The notes beneath the pieces are model-generated. The model was not told the origin of the DNA, made no database searches, and was given only the letters and a program-made list of their open reading frames with translations. A program made the position numbers and the translations under genes. A DNA stretch of 64,000 nucleotides, taken from positions 3,003,642 through 3,067,641 of the forward strand of contig NZ_CP014844.1 of assembly GCF_001598055.1 (NCBI RefSeq). The letters run 5' to 3'. Numbering within the stretch: the stretch's first letter is position 1; each line of letters starts with the position of its first letter. Source of the DNA: Cupriavidus nantongensis (GTDB taxonomy: Bacteria > Pseudomonadota > Gammaproteobacteria > Burkholderiales > Burkholderiaceae). Positions 1 through 11,657 of the stretch are shown here, piece after piece.

Positions 1-30
1 TTGCACGCCACGGACAAGTCTGCGTAGACT
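1..30 (+). promoter_or_regulatory. Possible sigma70 promoter for the DUF4124 gene
   Basis: TTGCAC at 1-6 and TAGACT at 25-30 are separated by 18 bp, a plausible but weak sigma70 promoter upstream of the secreted DUF4124 protein. The following 190 bases up to the start codon show no other clear element. The match is modest and chance is possible at this length. Confidence 0.3.
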
Positions 31-218
31 AGCGAACCATGGCGCGGGGGTCACACGCGCCGCATAAAAATACCAGGCATTTACCAGGGTCAGACCGGCG
101 CTACGCACTGCCTTGCAGGCGGGGCGCCCGCGCTATCGCCGCGGTGTCCTGCCGCGGCAATCGCCATGCATGCCAGCCGGCGGCCCGTGCTTCCAGAGCC
201 ACTTTGAGACGTCCCGCC

Positions 219-743
219 ATGCAACGATCGTCCGCGCCGTGCCTGCTTGCCGCTGCCCTTGCCGCCGTTCTGGTGTTGCCTGCGCCGGCGGCCCTTGCCT
301 ACTGGCAGTGGCGCGACGCCAACGGCCACATGGTCTACAGCGACGTGCCGCCGTCCACGGCCGCGACCAGGATCTTGCGCGCCCCGGGGCGCCATGCCGG
401 CGAGTTCCAGCCGGTGCAGGCAACCCAGCCTGCCGACGCCGCCACACCCGCGCCGGCTCCGGCCAAGGCATCGGCCAAGCCCACCGCACCGACGCCCGAA
501 GAAGCGTTCCAGAAGCGCCGCGAAGCCAGCCTGAAAGCCGCCGCCGAAGAAGCCCGCAGGGAAACCGAGGCGGCCGAGCGCGCCGTGCGCTGCGCGCAGC
601 TGCGCAACTACGCCACCGGACTGCAGCAGGGCATGCGCGCCGCGGTCGCCGGGCCGGATGGGTCGCTGCAGCACCTGAACAGCGAACAGCGCCAGGCGGA
701 AATTCTCAAGACCAGCGCCAACCTGGAAAAGCACTGCAACTGA
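219..743 (+). CDS. DUF4124 domain-containing secreted protein
   Basis: Predicted exported protein of 174 residues. Residues 1-27 form a signal peptide (basic start, Ala/Leu-rich core, ending near ALA-YW). Directly after it lies a short DUF4124-type segment (YWQWRDANGHMVYSDVPP), typical of many beta-proteobacterial periplasmic proteins of unknown role. An Ala/Pro-rich linker follows, then a charged helical region rich in Glu, Arg and Ala (about residues 90-130) that could form a coiled coil. The ATG at 219 was chosen because it begins a proper signal peptide; the frame stays open upstream to 39 but that extension is Arg-rich and does not look real. It converges with the ratAB genes. Function unknown. 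Confidence 0.8.
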   Translation: MQRSSAPCLLAAALAAVLVLPAPAALAYWQWRDANGHMVYSDVPPSTAATRILRAPGRHAGEFQPVQATQPADAATPAPAPAKASAKPTAPTPEEAFQKRREASLKAAAEEARRETEAAERAVRCAQLRNYATGLQQGMRAAVAGPDGSLQHLNSEQRQAEILKTSANLEKHCN

Positions 744-752
744 AGCCATGCA

Positions 753-777
753 AAACGGGGCCGCCCGGGCCCCGTTT
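753..777. terminator. Bidirectional hairpin between convergent genes
   Basis: A 10-bp inverted repeat (AAACGGGGCC paired with GGCCCCGTTT, loop of five bases) lies in the 55-bp gap between the convergent DUF4124 and ratB genes. The short A run on one side and T run on the other let it serve as a terminator in both directions. Confidence 0.6.
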
Positions 778-798
778 GCGTTGGCGGCAATGCGCAGT

Positions 799-1146
799 TC
801 AGCTGTTGCCGCGCAACCATTTCTGGCCCTCGCGCGTGCCGCTGGCGCGCTGCTTCTGGACCCGCTTGCGGCGCGCCTGCTTCGGATCCGCCGTCAGCGG
901 CCGGTACACCTCGATGCGATCGCCGTCGCGCACCACCGTCTCCGGGGTCTTGAGCTTGCCGAAGATGCCCACGCGCATGGTTGCCGGATCGACCTCCGGG
1001 CAAGCCTGCTGCAGGCCCGAGCCGACGATCGCGGCGGCAATCGTGGTGCCCGCCGGCACGTCGATGTCCCTCAGGAACACGGCATCCGGACGCGCGTAGC
1101 AGACCGCGACATGCACCGTGCCGGCGCTGCGTTCAGCTGGTGCCAT
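799..1146 (-). CDS. ratB: RnfH family ubiquitin-like protein (RatB)
   Basis: Small beta-grasp protein of the RnfH family, 115 residues, usually encoded directly after ratA. The family resembles ubiquitin-fold proteins such as MoaD/ThiS, but its biochemical role is not established. The pattern of the first 85 residues (VHVAVCYARPD, then IDVPAGTTIAAAI, then RVGIFGKL, then DGDRIEVYRPL) is characteristic; the tail is Lys/Arg-rich (DPKQARRKRVQ). The start at 1146 overlaps the end of ratA by 14 bases, so the two are probably translationally coupled. An upstream in-frame ATG at 1182 would add 12 residues within ratA and is less likely. Confidence 0.85.
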   Translation of the reverse strand: MAPAERSAGTVHVAVCYARPDAVFLRDIDVPAGTTIAAAIVGSGLQQACPEVDPATMRVGIFGKLKTPETVVRDGDRIEVYRPLTADPKQARRKRVQKQRASGTREGQKWLRGNS

Positions 1147-1570
1147 ACACCACCTCGGCGCGCTTGACGAAGGCATCGACAAAGGTATTGGCGATCATGC
1201 TGAAGACAGGCCCAATCAGCTTCTCCAGCAGCAGGCTGGAAAACTCGTAGTGCAGGTGGAACTCGATCTTGCAGGCGTCTTCGCGCAGCGGCGTAAAGCG
1301 CCATGACCCGTTGAAGGTCTTGAACGGCCCGTCGGCAAAGGTCATGTCGATACGCGTCGGGCGTTCCTGGGTATTGCGCGTATGGAAGAACTGCTGGATG
1401 CCCTTGAAGTGGATATGGATCTTGGCGTCGAGCGTGGTCTCGGTCTGCTCGAACACCTCCACGCCGCCGCACCATGGCAGGAACTTGGGATAGTCCTCCA
1501 CGCGGGTGACCAGGTCATACATCTGCGCGGCGGAGTAACCGAGCAGGACGGATTTATGGACGTCTGCCAT
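1133..1570 (-). CDS. ratA: RatA/COQ10-type START domain protein
   Basis: 145-residue protein of the polyketide cyclase/START fold family that includes E. coli RatA (reported to bind the 50S subunit and block 70S formation) and mitochondrial Coq10 (ubiquinone binding). The start (ADVHKSVLLGYSAAQMYDLV, then VEDYPKFLPWCGG) is the family hallmark, and the length matches the family. It stands divergent to smpB, an arrangement seen widely in proteobacteria, and is followed by ratB. Whether it acts as a toxin or as a quinone chaperone cannot be read from sequence; the Coq10-like role is favoured by conservation in aerobic beta-proteobacteria. Confidence 0.9.
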   Translation of the reverse strand: MADVHKSVLLGYSAAQMYDLVTRVEDYPKFLPWCGGVEVFEQTETTLDAKIHIHFKGIQQFFHTRNTQERPTRIDMTFADGPFKTFNGSWRFTPLREDACKIEFHLHYEFSSLLLEKLIGPVFSMIANTFVDAFVKRAEVVYGTS

Positions 1571-1644
1571 GTAAGGGGAAATCTGGCTTGCGGCCCTGCC
1601 GCGCGCACGGCGCGGCAGGCATGCGCCTGTGCCGGGGGCTGGTT

Positions 1645-1653
1645 TGCTAGAAT
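1645..1653 (+). promoter_or_regulatory. Extended -10 promoter for smpB
   Basis: TG at 1645-1646, one base, then TAGAAT at 1648-1653 form an extended -10 element about 95 bp upstream of smpB. No strong -35 is visible, which is usual for extended -10 promoters. Placement between the divergent ratA and smpB genes supports it. Confidence 0.45.
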
Positions 1654-1749
1654 CCCGATTTTAGCCGACCCGCGCGCCCCGCGGCATCCCGCCATGCGGC
1701 GCTGCAGCGAACCGGCCAGAATCCACCTACCGCACCCTACCCCGCACGC

Positions 1750-2202
1750 ATGACCATTGCAGATAACAAGAAGGCCTTCTTCGACTATTTCATCGAGGAA
1801 CGATACGAGGCCGGGATCGTGCTGGAAGGCTGGGAGGTCAAGGCGATCCGCGCCGGGCGGGTGCAGATCAAGGAAGGCTACGTGGTCGTGCGCGACGCCG
1901 AGATGTTCCTGATCGGCGCCCATATCAGCCCGCTGCAGAGCGCCTCCACCCACGTCAAGCCCGATCCGGTGCGCACGCGCAAGCTGCTGCTCAAGGCCGA
2001 CGAAATCAAGAAGCTGATCGGCAAGGTCGAGCAGCGCGGCTACACGCTGGTGCCGCTGAACCTGCATTACACGCGCGGCCGCGTCAAATGCGAGATCGGC
2101 CTGGCCAAGGGCAAGAAGCAGTTCGACAAGCGCGAGACCGAAAAGCAGCGCGACTGGCAGCGCGAGAAGGCACGCATCATGAAGGGCGACAACAAGGACT
2201 GA
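1750..2202 (+). CDS. smpB: SsrA-binding protein SmpB
   Basis: 150-residue SmpB, the protein partner of tmRNA in trans-translation: it binds the tRNA-like part of tmRNA and delivers it to stalled ribosomes. The N-terminal [20 protein letters not shown], the central GAHISPL and the Lys/Arg-rich C-terminal tail ([20 protein letters not shown]) are family signatures; the tail occupies the empty mRNA channel. Length is normal. The tmRNA gene itself is not in this window. The gene converges with the SPFH protein gene. Confidence 0.97.
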   Translation: MTIADNKKAFFDYFIEERYEAGIVLEGWEVKAIRAGRVQIKEGYVVVRDAEMFLIGAHISPLQSASTHVKPDPVRTRKLLLKADEIKKLIGKVEQRGYTLVPLNLHYTRGRVKCEIGLAKGKKQFDKRETEKQRDWQREKARIMKGDNKD

Positions 2203-2252
2203 ACCGCCGCGCCGCGCGCCCTTCGTTCAGCCGCCCTTCATTCAGCCCTACT

Positions 2253-3185
2253 TCAAGCGGCCTTCTGCTGGCCCTTCACGATCTGCAGCGCCGTGGCGAT
2301 CATGCTGCTCATGTCGCCCATATTGCCCGGCACGATCAGCGTATTGCCCTGCTTGGCCAGGTTGCCGAACGCGGCCACGTATTCCTCGGCCACCTTCAGG
2401 TTGACCGCGTCCATGCCGCCTTCGGTGCGGATTGCATTGCCGATCTTCTGGATTGCCTGCGCATTGGCCTCGGCCACCGCCAGGATCGCGCTGGCCTCGC
2501 CCTGCGCCTTGTTGATCGCCGCCTGGCGCTCGCCCTCCGACTTCTGGATCGCCGCCTCGCGCGCGCCGGTGGCGAGGTTGATCTGCTCCTGGCGCTTGCC
2601 TTCGGAGGCGGCGATCAGCGCGCGCTTCTCGCGCTCGGCGGTGATCTGCGCCTGCATCGCATGCAGGATCTCCTTGGGCGGAGTCAGGTCCTTGATCTCG
2701 TAGCGCAGCACCTTCACGCCCCAGTTGGAGGCGGCCTCGTCCAGCGCGTTGACCACGCTGTGGTTGATGAACTCGCGTTCCTCGAAGGTCTTGTCCAGTT
2801 CCAGCTTGCCGATCACCGAGCGCAGCGTGGTCTGCGACAGCTGCGTGATCGCGACCACAAAATTGCTCGAGCCGTAGGACGCCTTCATCGGGTCGGTGAC
2901 CTGGAAGTACAGCACGCCGTCGACCTGCAGCTGCGTGTTGTCCTTGGTGATGCAGACCTGGCTGGGCACGTCCAGCGGGATTTCCTTGAGCACGTGCTTG
3001 TAGGCGACGCGGTCGACGAACGGCACCACGATCGACAGCCCCGGCGTCAGGGTCGCGTGATAGCGGCCCAGGCGCTCCAGCACCCAGGCGTGCTGCTGCG
3101 GCACGATCTTGATGCCCTTGGCAATCAGCACAATAACGGCGATAAGGATGATCAGCGGCAGCAAACCGAGCTGAAAAGCAAGCAT
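2253..3185 (-). CDS. SPFH/stomatin-like (paraslipin) membrane protein
   Basis: 310-residue SPFH (band 7) protein of the paraslipin/QmcA type. One N-terminal membrane segment (FQLGLLPLIILIAVIVLIAK) is followed by the SPFH domain (IVPQQHAWVLERLGRYHATL) and a long Ala/Glu/Gln-rich helical stretch (about residues 190-270) that drives oligomer formation. These proteins organise membrane microdomains and often partner with NfeD proteins. The partner gene lies 107 bp upstream in the same direction. The ATG at 3185 was chosen because a GGAGG Shine-Dalgarno sits just before it; the in-frame start at 3209 lacks one. Confidence 0.93.
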   Translation of the reverse strand: MLAFQLGLLPLIILIAVIVLIAKGIKIVPQQHAWVLERLGRYHATLTPGLSIVVPFVDRVAYKHVLKEIPLDVPSQVCITKDNTQLQVDGVLYFQVTDPMKASYGSSNFVVAITQLSQTTLRSVIGKLELDKTFEEREFINHSVVNALDEAASNWGVKVLRYEIKDLTPPKEILHAMQAQITAEREKRALIAASEGKRQEQINLATGAREAAIQKSEGERQAAINKAQGEASAILAVAEANAQAIQKIGNAIRTEGGMDAVNLKVAEEYVAAFGNLAKQGNTLIVPGNMGDMSSMIATALQIVKGQQKAA

Positions 3186-3292
3186 GTAACGACCCTCCAG
3201 GCAGAACACATCGGTACGGCGCCGCCGGTAGGCGGCAGGCGGAACACACCGCGGCCGCGGCCGCGATGCTCAAAGATTCGGAAGACCGGGCT

Positions 3293-3727
3293 TCAGCGCG
3301 GCGACACCACCAGCGTGCTGCCACGCACCGCGACGATGCGGTAGCGCCCCGGCGCCAGCGCGCGATCGGGGGGACAATCGGGCGACAGCTCGACGGTCCA
3401 GTCGGCGCCGCGGTACGGCACGCGCGCGCGCCGGTTGGCGTCCCACGCCGGCACGTCGAGCTCCTGGCCGATATCGAGGTTGACGTTGGGATCGGCCGCG
3501 GCATTGCCGCGCCGCAGCTTGCCGAAGCGGGTGCGGCGCAGCCCGGCGATCAGCACCGCCGCGACCAGCGCCCCGGTCAGGGTCTGCGCCGCGGGCGAGG
3601 CGCCCAGCAAGGCCGCCACCCCGGCGGCGGCCAAGCCCACCGCCACCATCAGCAGATAGAAGGTGCCGGTGTTCAGCTCGACGATCACCAGCAGCACCGC
3701 CGCCACGAACCAGATGTAGTACGCCAT
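3293..3727 (-). CDS. NfeD family membrane protein
   Basis: 144-residue short NfeD: two to three membrane helices (IWFVAAVLLVIVEL, FYLLMVAVGLAAAGVAALLG, LTGALVAAVLIAGL) and a C-terminal beta-rich OB-like domain (DIGQELDVPAWDANRRARVP through YRIVAVRGSTLVV). It lacks the long ClpP-class protease part found in full-length NfeD. NfeD proteins are encoded next to SPFH proteins and are thought to form complexes with them. The ATG at 3727 has a GGGAG ribosome binding site; the upstream extension to 3784 runs into the ppsA terminator and is not expected to be translated. Confidence 0.88.
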   Translation of the reverse strand: MAYYIWFVAAVLLVIVELNTGTFYLLMVAVGLAAAGVAALLGASPAAQTLTGALVAAVLIAGLRRTRFGKLRRGNAAADPNVNLDIGQELDVPAWDANRRARVPYRGADWTVELSPDCPPDRALAPGRYRIVAVRGSTLVVSPR

Positions 3728-3762
3728 CCAAGCTCCCGTTCGACCACGGATTTCCCGAAAAA

Positions 3763-3802
3763 GTAAAAAACCCCGCAGCGCCATACAGCGTCTGCGGGGC
3801 TT
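3763..3802 (-). terminator. Rho-independent terminator of ppsA
   Basis: On the minus strand an 8-bp GC-rich stem (CCCCGCAG with CTGCGGGG, arms at 3771-3778 and 3792-3799) is followed by a run of Ts (complement of the A run at 3765-3770). It ends ppsA transcription before nfeD. Confidence 0.85.
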
Positions 3803-3880
3803 TGCAACACCTGACGCAGGGCCGGTGCCTACGCCGGCTGCCCGAGGGCGCCGGCAATCGTTATTGTGACGTCAAATGCC

Positions 3881-6265
<2,385 letters not shown>

Positions 6266-6569
6266 GAGAGCCTCAAAACAAAGTAGAAAACTGGTTGCGC
6301 ATGCCCGGCATGTTGTGGATGTTCTGTTCCCGGGCGGATCGCTTGGCTAAGCAACCCCGAACTGGCGCTGCGGACCTGGCGCTACGGCTCTCATCGCGTA
6401 GCGCGCATTGTCGACAATTCCGGGCGCGGTTTGTAGCGCGGTTTGTGGCGCGGACATGTTACGGAGCCGGCCACCCTATGGAATTGCTTAGCGAAAAGAT
6501 CGCCGCTATTCTACCGTGCTGCGCCGCACTTTTCTGCGGAAGATTCAATCTATTTATTCCACCCTCCCC
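6266..6569. other. ppsA-ppsR divergent control region
   Basis: This 304-bp spacer separates divergent ppsA and ppsR. It holds a perfect 12-bp palindrome at 6407-6418 and, about 6 bp further on, the sequence GCGCGGTTTGT at 6424-6434 and 6436-6446 with a partial third copy from 6448, so a 12-bp period. I see no strong sigma70 promoter for either gene. A GAGG ribosome binding site precedes ppsA. Confidence 0.5.
6407..6418. promoter_or_regulatory. Palindrome ATTGTCGACAAT, candidate operator
   Basis: A perfect 12-bp palindrome in the spacer between ppsA and ppsR. The TTGT-N2-ACAA layout resembles sites of GntR-family (FadR/PdhR-type) repressors, which often sense pyruvate or related acids; that assignment is inference from shape alone. 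Confidence 0.4.
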
Positions 6570-7487
6570 ATGTCCCAGCCAGAAGCGCCCGGAACGGCGA
6601 CACCCGGGTCCCAGCCTGGAACGCAACCCGAAACCCCTGCGGCGCCGGCGTCCCAGGCGGCCGAGCGCCCCGCGGTGCGCACCGTGTTTATCGTCTCGGA
6701 TGGCACCGGCATCACCGCCGAGACCTTCAGCCACTCCATCCTGGCCCAGTTCGAGATGCGCTTCCGCAAGGTGCGCATGCCCTTCGTCGACACCCCGGAA
6801 AAGGCACATATTGCCGTCGGCAAGATCAACGAGGCGTTCCACAACGAAGGCGTGCCACCGATCGTCTTCACCACGCTGGTCAACCAGGAAGCGAACAAGG
6901 CACTGCGCCGCGCCAAGGCGATGATCCTGGACATGTTCCAGACCTTTATCGAGCCGCTCGAAAAGGAACTGGGCCTGAAGTCCACCCACGCCATCGGCCG
7001 CTTCCACCAGAATGCGGACACCGAGGCCTACAAGAACCGGATCGAGGCAATCAACTTCTCGCTGGCGCATGATGACGGCCAGTCACACAAGAACCTGGAA
7101 GAAGCCGATGTGATCCTGGTGGGCGTGTCGCGCAGCGGCAAGACCCCGACCAGCCTCTACCTGGCAATGCAGTACGGGCTCAAGGCGGCCAACTATCCGT
7201 TGATTCCCGACGACTTCGAGCGCGGCAAGCTGCCGTCGGCGCTGTATGCATTCAAGCCGAAGATCTTCGGCCTGTCGATCGACCCGCAGCGCCTGACCGA
7301 GATCCGCAACGAGCGCCGCCCCGGCAGCAAATACGCCGCGCTGGAAAACTGCCGCTACGAGGTCAACGAAGCCGAGGCGATGATGCGCCGCGAAGGCATC
7401 AAGTGGCTGTCGTCGACGCACAAGTCGATCGAGGAGATCGCAACCACGATCCTGCAGGAGATCAAGGTCGATCGCGACAACTACTGA
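6570..7487 (+). CDS. ppsR: PEP synthase regulatory kinase/pyrophosphorylase (PSRP)
   Basis: 305-residue DUF299 family protein that inactivates PEP synthase by ADP-dependent phosphorylation of a Thr and reactivates it by Pi-dependent dephosphorylation. The P-loop-like motif GVSRSGKTPTSLYLA and the N-terminal FIVSDGTGITAETFSHS are diagnostic. It is divergent from its target ppsA. The start at 6570 gives a Pro/Ala-rich disordered leader of about 30 residues (SQPEAPGTATPGSQPG) before the conserved domain; an in-frame upstream ATG at 6516 would add 18 residues of AT-rich leader and is less likely. Confidence 0.95.
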   Translation: MSQPEAPGTATPGSQPGTQPETPAAPASQAAERPAVRTVFIVSDGTGITAETFSHSILAQFEMRFRKVRMPFVDTPEKAHIAVGKINEAFHNEGVPPIVFTTLVNQEANKALRRAKAMILDMFQTFIEPLEKELGLKSTHAIGRFHQNADTEAYKNRIEAINFSLAHDDGQSHKNLEEADVILVGVSRSGKTPTSLYLAMQYGLKAANYPLIPDDFERGKLPSALYAFKPKIFGLSIDPQRLTEIRNERRPGSKYAALENCRYEVNEAEAMMRREGIKWLSSTHKSIEEIATTILQEIKVDRDNY

Positions 7488-7499
7488 AGCAGGAAAAAG

Positions 7500-7525
7500 A
7501 AAGCGGCCGCCCGGGCCGCTTTTCT
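7500..7525. terminator. Bidirectional terminator between ppsR and trmH
   Basis: Stem AAGCGGCC (7501-7508) with GGCCGCTT (7514-7521), loop GCCCG, flanked by an A run on the left and TTTTCTT on the right. It can stop ppsR on the plus strand and the long bamA-lpx-rnhB-trmH series on the minus strand. Confidence 0.85.
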
Positions 7526-8307
7526 TATTGGCCGCGCCGCTGGCGCACCGCTTCGAACAGGCAGATCGCCGTCGCCGCGGCGACGTTCAGCGATTCCATC
7601 CCGCCCGGTTGCGGAATGCCGACCTTGCGCGTCACATGCGCCATCCATCCCTCGCTGACCCCTGCCCCTTCGTTGCCCACCACCCACGCCACCGGTCCGC
7701 GCAGGTCGGTATCGAACACCGCGGCCTCGGCATGCGACGAGGTCGCCAGCAGCGGGATCGCCAGCCGCGGCGCCAGGGACTCGAGCGTGCAATGCTCGAC
7801 GATATTCAGGTGGAAGTTCGCGCCCATGCCGGCGCGCAGGGTCTTGACCGACCACGCGAAGGCGCAGCCGGTGGCGAGGAAGGCGTCGCGGATGCCCGCC
7901 GCGGCCGCGCTGCGCAGGATCGAGCCAACATTGCCCGCGTCCTGCACCCCGTCCAGGATGATGCAGTCCTGCTCGATGCGCGCCGGCAGGTGGCCCGCCG
8001 GGGTCTCGATCACCAGCATCAGGTCGATGCCGTTGACCACGCCGCTGATCTGCGTGAACAGCGCGTCGGCCAGCACCACCACGCGCTCGCTGTCCACCTG
8101 GGCCAGCAGCGGCGCCACTTCGGCGTGGTCGTAGTGGCGCTCCGACACCAGGCAGGTCACGGGCTGGCCGCGCGCGGCCACGTAGGCCTGCGCCAGGTGC
8201 ACGCCGTCGAGCAGCGACTGGCCGGCCTTGCGGCGCTGGTGCGTGGATCCGGCAAGCGCCTTCAGGTGCTTGAACAGCGCGTTGTCGCGCGAGGTGACGT
8301 GCTTCAC
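7525..8307 (-). CDS. TrmH/SpoU family RNA methyltransferase
   Basis: 260-residue SPOUT 2'-O-ribose methyltransferase acting on rRNA or tRNA. The three SpoU motifs are present: [30 protein letters not shown] and [20 protein letters not shown], which form the deep trefoil knot that binds SAM. The N-terminal part (residues 1-100) is an L30e-like substrate binding domain as in RlmB. The start is GTG at 8307, sharing bases with the rnhB stop codon (GTGA), so it is translationally coupled. The exact target nucleotide cannot be told from sequence. Confidence 0.92.
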   Translation of the reverse strand: MKHVTSRDNALFKHLKALAGSTHQRRKAGQSLLDGVHLAQAYVAARGQPVTCLVSERHYDHAEVAPLLAQVDSERVVVLADALFTQISGVVNGIDLMLVIETPAGHLPARIEQDCIILDGVQDAGNVGSILRSAAAAGIRDAFLATGCAFAWSVKTLRAGMGANFHLNIVEHCTLESLAPRLAIPLLATSSHAEAAVFDTDLRGPVAWVVGNEGAGVSEGWMAHVTRKVGIPQPGGMESLNVAAATAICLFEAVRQRRGQ

Positions 8308-9083
8308 GATGCTTCGGGTGGCAGGAAGGTGCCGGGCTGGGTGGCGGCCTGGGTCGCGGCACCGGCAAAGGCGTCGGCATCGGCCTCCATCACGGCAATA
8401 TCTCCGATGACCGGCACTGCCGTGCCCAGGGCGGTAAACAGCGGCCGTTGCGCCAGCGCCTCGCGCACGGGCGCGAACGAGCGGCGGTGGTGCGGGGTCG
8501 CGCCGAATTCGGCCAGCGCCGCCATATGCTGCGGCGTGCCGTAGCCGACGTGCGAATCGAAGCCGTACTGCGGATAGGCCGCGTGCAGTTCCATCAGGGC
8601 GCGGTCGCGCGCCACCTTGGCCAGGATCGACGCCGCCGAGATCGCCTTGACCAGCGCATCGCCCTTGACGATGGCTTCGACCGGGTACGCCACCTGCGGG
8701 CAGCGGTTGCCGTCGACCTGCACCAGGTCCGGCACCACGCCGCTGGCGGCCAGGCCTTGCACGGCACGCTGCATCGCCAGCATGCTGGCGTGCAGGATGT
8801 TGATGGTATCGATTTCCTCGACCGTGGCGAAGGCGATATGCCAGCCCAGCGCGCGTTCGCAGATCTTCTCGTACAGCGCCTCGCGCTTGGCGGCGGTCAG
8901 GATCTTGGAGTCGGCCAGGCCGCGGATCGGGCGTTTCGGGTCGAGCACCACCGCGGCGGCATAGACCGGCCCCGCCAGCGGACCGCGGCCCGCCTCGTCG
9001 ACGCCGCACAGGTACTGGATGGCGCGGGCATCCGGCGCCAGGTCCAGCCCCAGCTGAGGCGTGGCAGCATTGCGGCGTGCCAT
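8304..9083 (-). CDS. rnhB: Ribonuclease HII
   Basis: 259-residue RNase HII, which cuts the RNA strand of RNA-DNA hybrids and removes single misincorporated ribonucleotides. The catalytic N-terminal block [20 protein letters not shown] supplies Asp-Glu; a further Asp lies in VQVDGNRCP and another in AKVARDRAL. An extra C-terminal tail of about 40 residues (after [10 protein letters not shown]) is Ala-rich and variable. The start at 9083 shares its A with the lpxB stop (TGATG). Its place after lpxB is the standard proteobacterial order. Confidence 0.96.
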   Translation of the reverse strand: MARRNAATPQLGLDLAPDARAIQYLCGVDEAGRGPLAGPVYAAAVVLDPKRPIRGLADSKILTAAKREALYEKICERALGWHIAFATVEEIDTINILHASMLAMQRAVQGLAASGVVPDLVQVDGNRCPQVAYPVEAIVKGDALVKAISAASILAKVARDRALMELHAAYPQYGFDSHVGYGTPQHMAALAEFGATPHHRRSFAPVREALAQRPLFTALGTAVPVIGDIAVMEADADAFAGAATQAATQPGTFLPPEAS

Positions 9084-10300
9084 CAGACGGTCCCCCGGCT
9101 GCGCATCAGGTCGACCACGACATCGGCGGCCAGTTGCGCGGTGTTGCACTTGAGGGTCTCGTGCATGCGGGTGAAATGCTCGTACAGGAAGGCGGTATTG
9201 CCCTCGTCGTTGAGCTGCAGCAGGGTCTCGCGCGCCAGCGCCTCGGGCGTGGCGTCATCCTGCAGCAGCTCGGGCACGACAAAGCGCCCTGAAAGGATAT
9301 TAGGCAATCCCACGTATGGCAGATAACCCTGGCGCTTCATGATCTGCGCGGTCAGCCAGGGCACCTTGTACGAGATCACCATCGGCTTCTTGTACAGCGC
9401 CGCCTCGAGCGTGGCGGTGCCGCTCGCCAGCAGCACCACGTCGGCGGCTTCCATGGCCTGGTGCGACTTGCCATCGACAATGGTGAGGCACAGTTCCGGA
9501 TGCTGGTGGTGCAGGTCTTCGACGATGGCGCGCAGCGGCGCGCTCGCCGCCGGCAGCACGAACGCCAGCTTCGGGTCCATGCGCTGCATGCGAGCCATCG
9601 CCGCAAAAAAAGTTGCGCCGAGGTTGCGCACCTCGGACTGGCGGCTGCCCGGCAGCACCGCCACCACGCGGTGCCCGGGCGGCAGCTTCAGCGCCGCGCG
9701 CGCACCGGCCACGTCGGGCACCATCGGGATCACGTCGGCGAGCGGATGGCCGACGTAGGTAGCCGGGATGCCGGCCCTGGCGTAGATCTCGGGCTCGAAC
9801 GGGAACAGGCACAGGATGTGGTCGACCGCGCGCGCGATGGTGCGGATGCGTCCGCCGCGCCAGGCCCAGATCGACGGGCTGACGAAATGCACCACCGGGA
9901 TGCCGGCGCGGCGCAGCGGCACTTCCAGGCCGAAATTGAAGTCCGGGGCATCGACCCCGATAAAGCACAGCGGCGGCTCGGCCAGCAGCCATTCGCGCAC
10001 CGCGCGCCGCGTGGCAAGGATCTCGCGCAGCGAGCCCAGCACCTCGACATAGCCGTTGACCGACAGCGTTTCCATCGGCCAGCGCGAGGTGAAGCCCTGC
10101 GCCATCATGCGCTTGCCGCCGATGCCGGCGTAGTCGACCGACTCGCCGGTCTCGGCCAGGCGGGCCTGCAGCCCGCCCATCATCAGCGAAGCCAGCAGGT
10201 CGCCCGAGGCCTCGCCGGCCACCATGGCGATGGTGCCGCGCTTGCCCGCGGCGCTGCCGTTGCCCGCGGGCAGGTCCTTCCGAATCGCGGCGTCAGCCAT
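9083..10300 (-). CDS. lpxB: Lipid-A-disaccharide synthase
   Basis: 405-residue LpxB, a GT19 glycosyltransferase that joins UDP-2,3-diacylglucosamine and lipid X into the lipid A disaccharide at the inner membrane. The [16 protein letters not shown] motif near residue 28 and the [10 protein letters not shown] and LPGSRQSEV segments are diagnostic. It has about 18 more N-terminal residues than E. coli LpxB. It begins 12 bp after lpxA and overlaps rnhB by one base. Confidence 0.97.
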   Translation of the reverse strand: MADAAIRKDLPAGNGSAAGKRGTIAMVAGEASGDLLASLMMGGLQARLAETGESVDYAGIGGKRMMAQGFTSRWPMETLSVNGYVEVLGSLREILATRRAVREWLLAEPPLCFIGVDAPDFNFGLEVPLRRAGIPVVHFVSPSIWAWRGGRIRTIARAVDHILCLFPFEPEIYARAGIPATYVGHPLADVIPMVPDVAGARAALKLPPGHRVVAVLPGSRQSEVRNLGATFFAAMARMQRMDPKLAFVLPAASAPLRAIVEDLHHQHPELCLTIVDGKSHQAMEAADVVLLASGTATLEAALYKKPMVISYKVPWLTAQIMKRQGYLPYVGLPNILSGRFVVPELLQDDATPEALARETLLQLNDEGNTAFLYEHFTRMHETLKCNTAQLAADVVVDLMRSRGTV

Positions 10301-10312
10301 GTGGGTCCGGTC

Positions 10313-11116
10313 TCAGCGCACGATGCCGCGCTGGGTGGCGGCAAGGAAGTCGACAAAGGCCTGCAGCGGCGCCGCGGTGCCGGCATCCACCTGCGCCAGC
10401 AATGCGGAAATCTCGTTGCGCGCCTCGTCGAAGCTGAGGTCGGACTTGTAGAGCAGCTTGTAGGCCTGGCGCAGCGCGGCGATCTGGCCGGCGTCGAAGC
10501 CGCGGCGGCGCAGCCCTTCGACATTGATGCCGTGCGGCGTGGCCTTGTTGCCGCTCTTGTCGCTGGCGGCGATCACGAACGGCGGCACGTCCTGCACCAG
10601 CGCCGAGGCGCCGCCCAGCATCGCATGGGCGCCGATGCGCACGAACTGGTGCACGCCGCTCATGCCGCCCAGGATGGCCCAGTCGCCAACCTCGACATGG
10701 CCGGCGATCTGCGCATTGCTGGAAAACACGGTGTGGTTGCCGACCATGCAGTCATGGGCGATATGGACGTAGGCCATGATCCAGTTGTCGTTGCCGATGC
10801 TGGTCAGGCCGCGGTCCTGCACCGTGCCGGTGTGGATCGTGGTGAATTCGCGGATGGTGTTGCGGTCGCCGATCTCGAGCCGGGTCGGCTCGTTGCGGTA
10901 CTTCATGTCCTGCGGCACGCCGCCGACCGACGCATAGGGGCCGATGTTGTTGCCCGCGCCGATCGTGGTATGGCCCTCGACCGTCGTATGCGAGCCGATC
11001 CGGGTGCCGCTGCCGATCCGCACGTTGGGGCCGACGATCGAGAACGGGCCGACGCTCACGTCGGCGGCCAGCTCTGCCTTCGGGTCGACCAGTGCGGTGG
11101 GGTGGATTTGCGTCAT
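10313..11116 (-). CDS. lpxA: Acyl-ACP-UDP-N-acetylglucosamine O-acyltransferase
   Basis: 267-residue LpxA, the first enzyme of lipid A synthesis, a left-handed beta-helix trimer. Hexapeptide repeats cover residues 8-190 ([20 protein letters not shown]), with the catalytic His in the [11 protein letters not shown] to DMKYRNEPT part, and a C-terminal helical domain closes the protein. Length equals the family norm. It lies between fabZ (79 bp upstream) and lpxB. Confidence 0.97.
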   Translation of the reverse strand: MTQIHPTALVDPKAELAADVSVGPFSIVGPNVRIGSGTRIGSHTTVEGHTTIGAGNNIGPYASVGGVPQDMKYRNEPTRLEIGDRNTIREFTTIHTGTVQDRGLTSIGNDNWIMAYVHIAHDCMVGNHTVFSSNAQIAGHVEVGDWAILGGMSGVHQFVRIGAHAMLGGASALVQDVPPFVIAASDKSGNKATPHGINVEGLRRRGFDAGQIAALRQAYKLLYKSDLSFDEARNEISALLAQVDAGTAAPLQAFVDFLAATQRGIVR

Positions 11117-11195
11117 GCGAACTGTCCTGTGATGGGTCTGGTGAAGGATGGGCCGATGCGCCGGGCAAAGGTTCCCGTGCGGGCCGCGCGCGGCC

Positions 11196-11645
11196 TCACT
11201 CGGCCTGCTTCACGGTGCACATCAGCTCCGCCTCGCAGGCGACCTTGTCGTCGACCGTGGCGAAGGCCTTGAACTTCCAGATGCCGCGGATATAGCGTTC
11301 GACCGTCACGTTCATGTGCAGCTGGTCGCCCGGGTACACCACCTGCTTGAAGCGGGCGCCGTCGATGCCGACGAAGTAGTACAGCGCGCCTTCCTTGCGC
11401 TCCATGTCGGCGCCGAAGGTCAGCAGGCCGGCCGACTGCGCCAGCGCTTCCAGAATCATCACGCCCGGCATCACCGGCTGCTCGGGGAAATGGCCCTGGA
11501 AGTACGGCTCGTTGATGGTGACGTTCTTCAGGGTCTTGATCCGCTTCTGCGCCTCGAACTCCAGCACGCGGTCGACCAGCAAAAACGGGTACCGGTGCGG
11601 CAGCAGCTTGAGGATCTTGCGGATATCGATTTCGGCCGCGCTCAT
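11196..11645 (-). CDS. fabZ: 3-hydroxyacyl-ACP dehydratase FabZ
   Basis: 149-residue hot-dog fold dehydratase of type II fatty acid synthesis. The active-site block [20 protein letters not shown] contains the catalytic His and Glu. The position between lpxD and lpxA is conserved in Gram-negatives and ties 3-hydroxyacyl-ACP use between fatty acids and lipid A. The product starts [20 protein letters not shown], typical of the family. Confidence 0.97.
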   Translation of the reverse strand: MSAAEIDIRKILKLLPHRYPFLLVDRVLEFEAQKRIKTLKNVTINEPYFQGHFPEQPVMPGVMILEALAQSAGLLTFGADMERKEGALYYFVGIDGARFKQVVYPGDQLHMNVTVERYIRGIWKFKAFATVDDKVACEAELMCTVKQAE

Positions 11646-11657
11646 GATGATTTCTCT

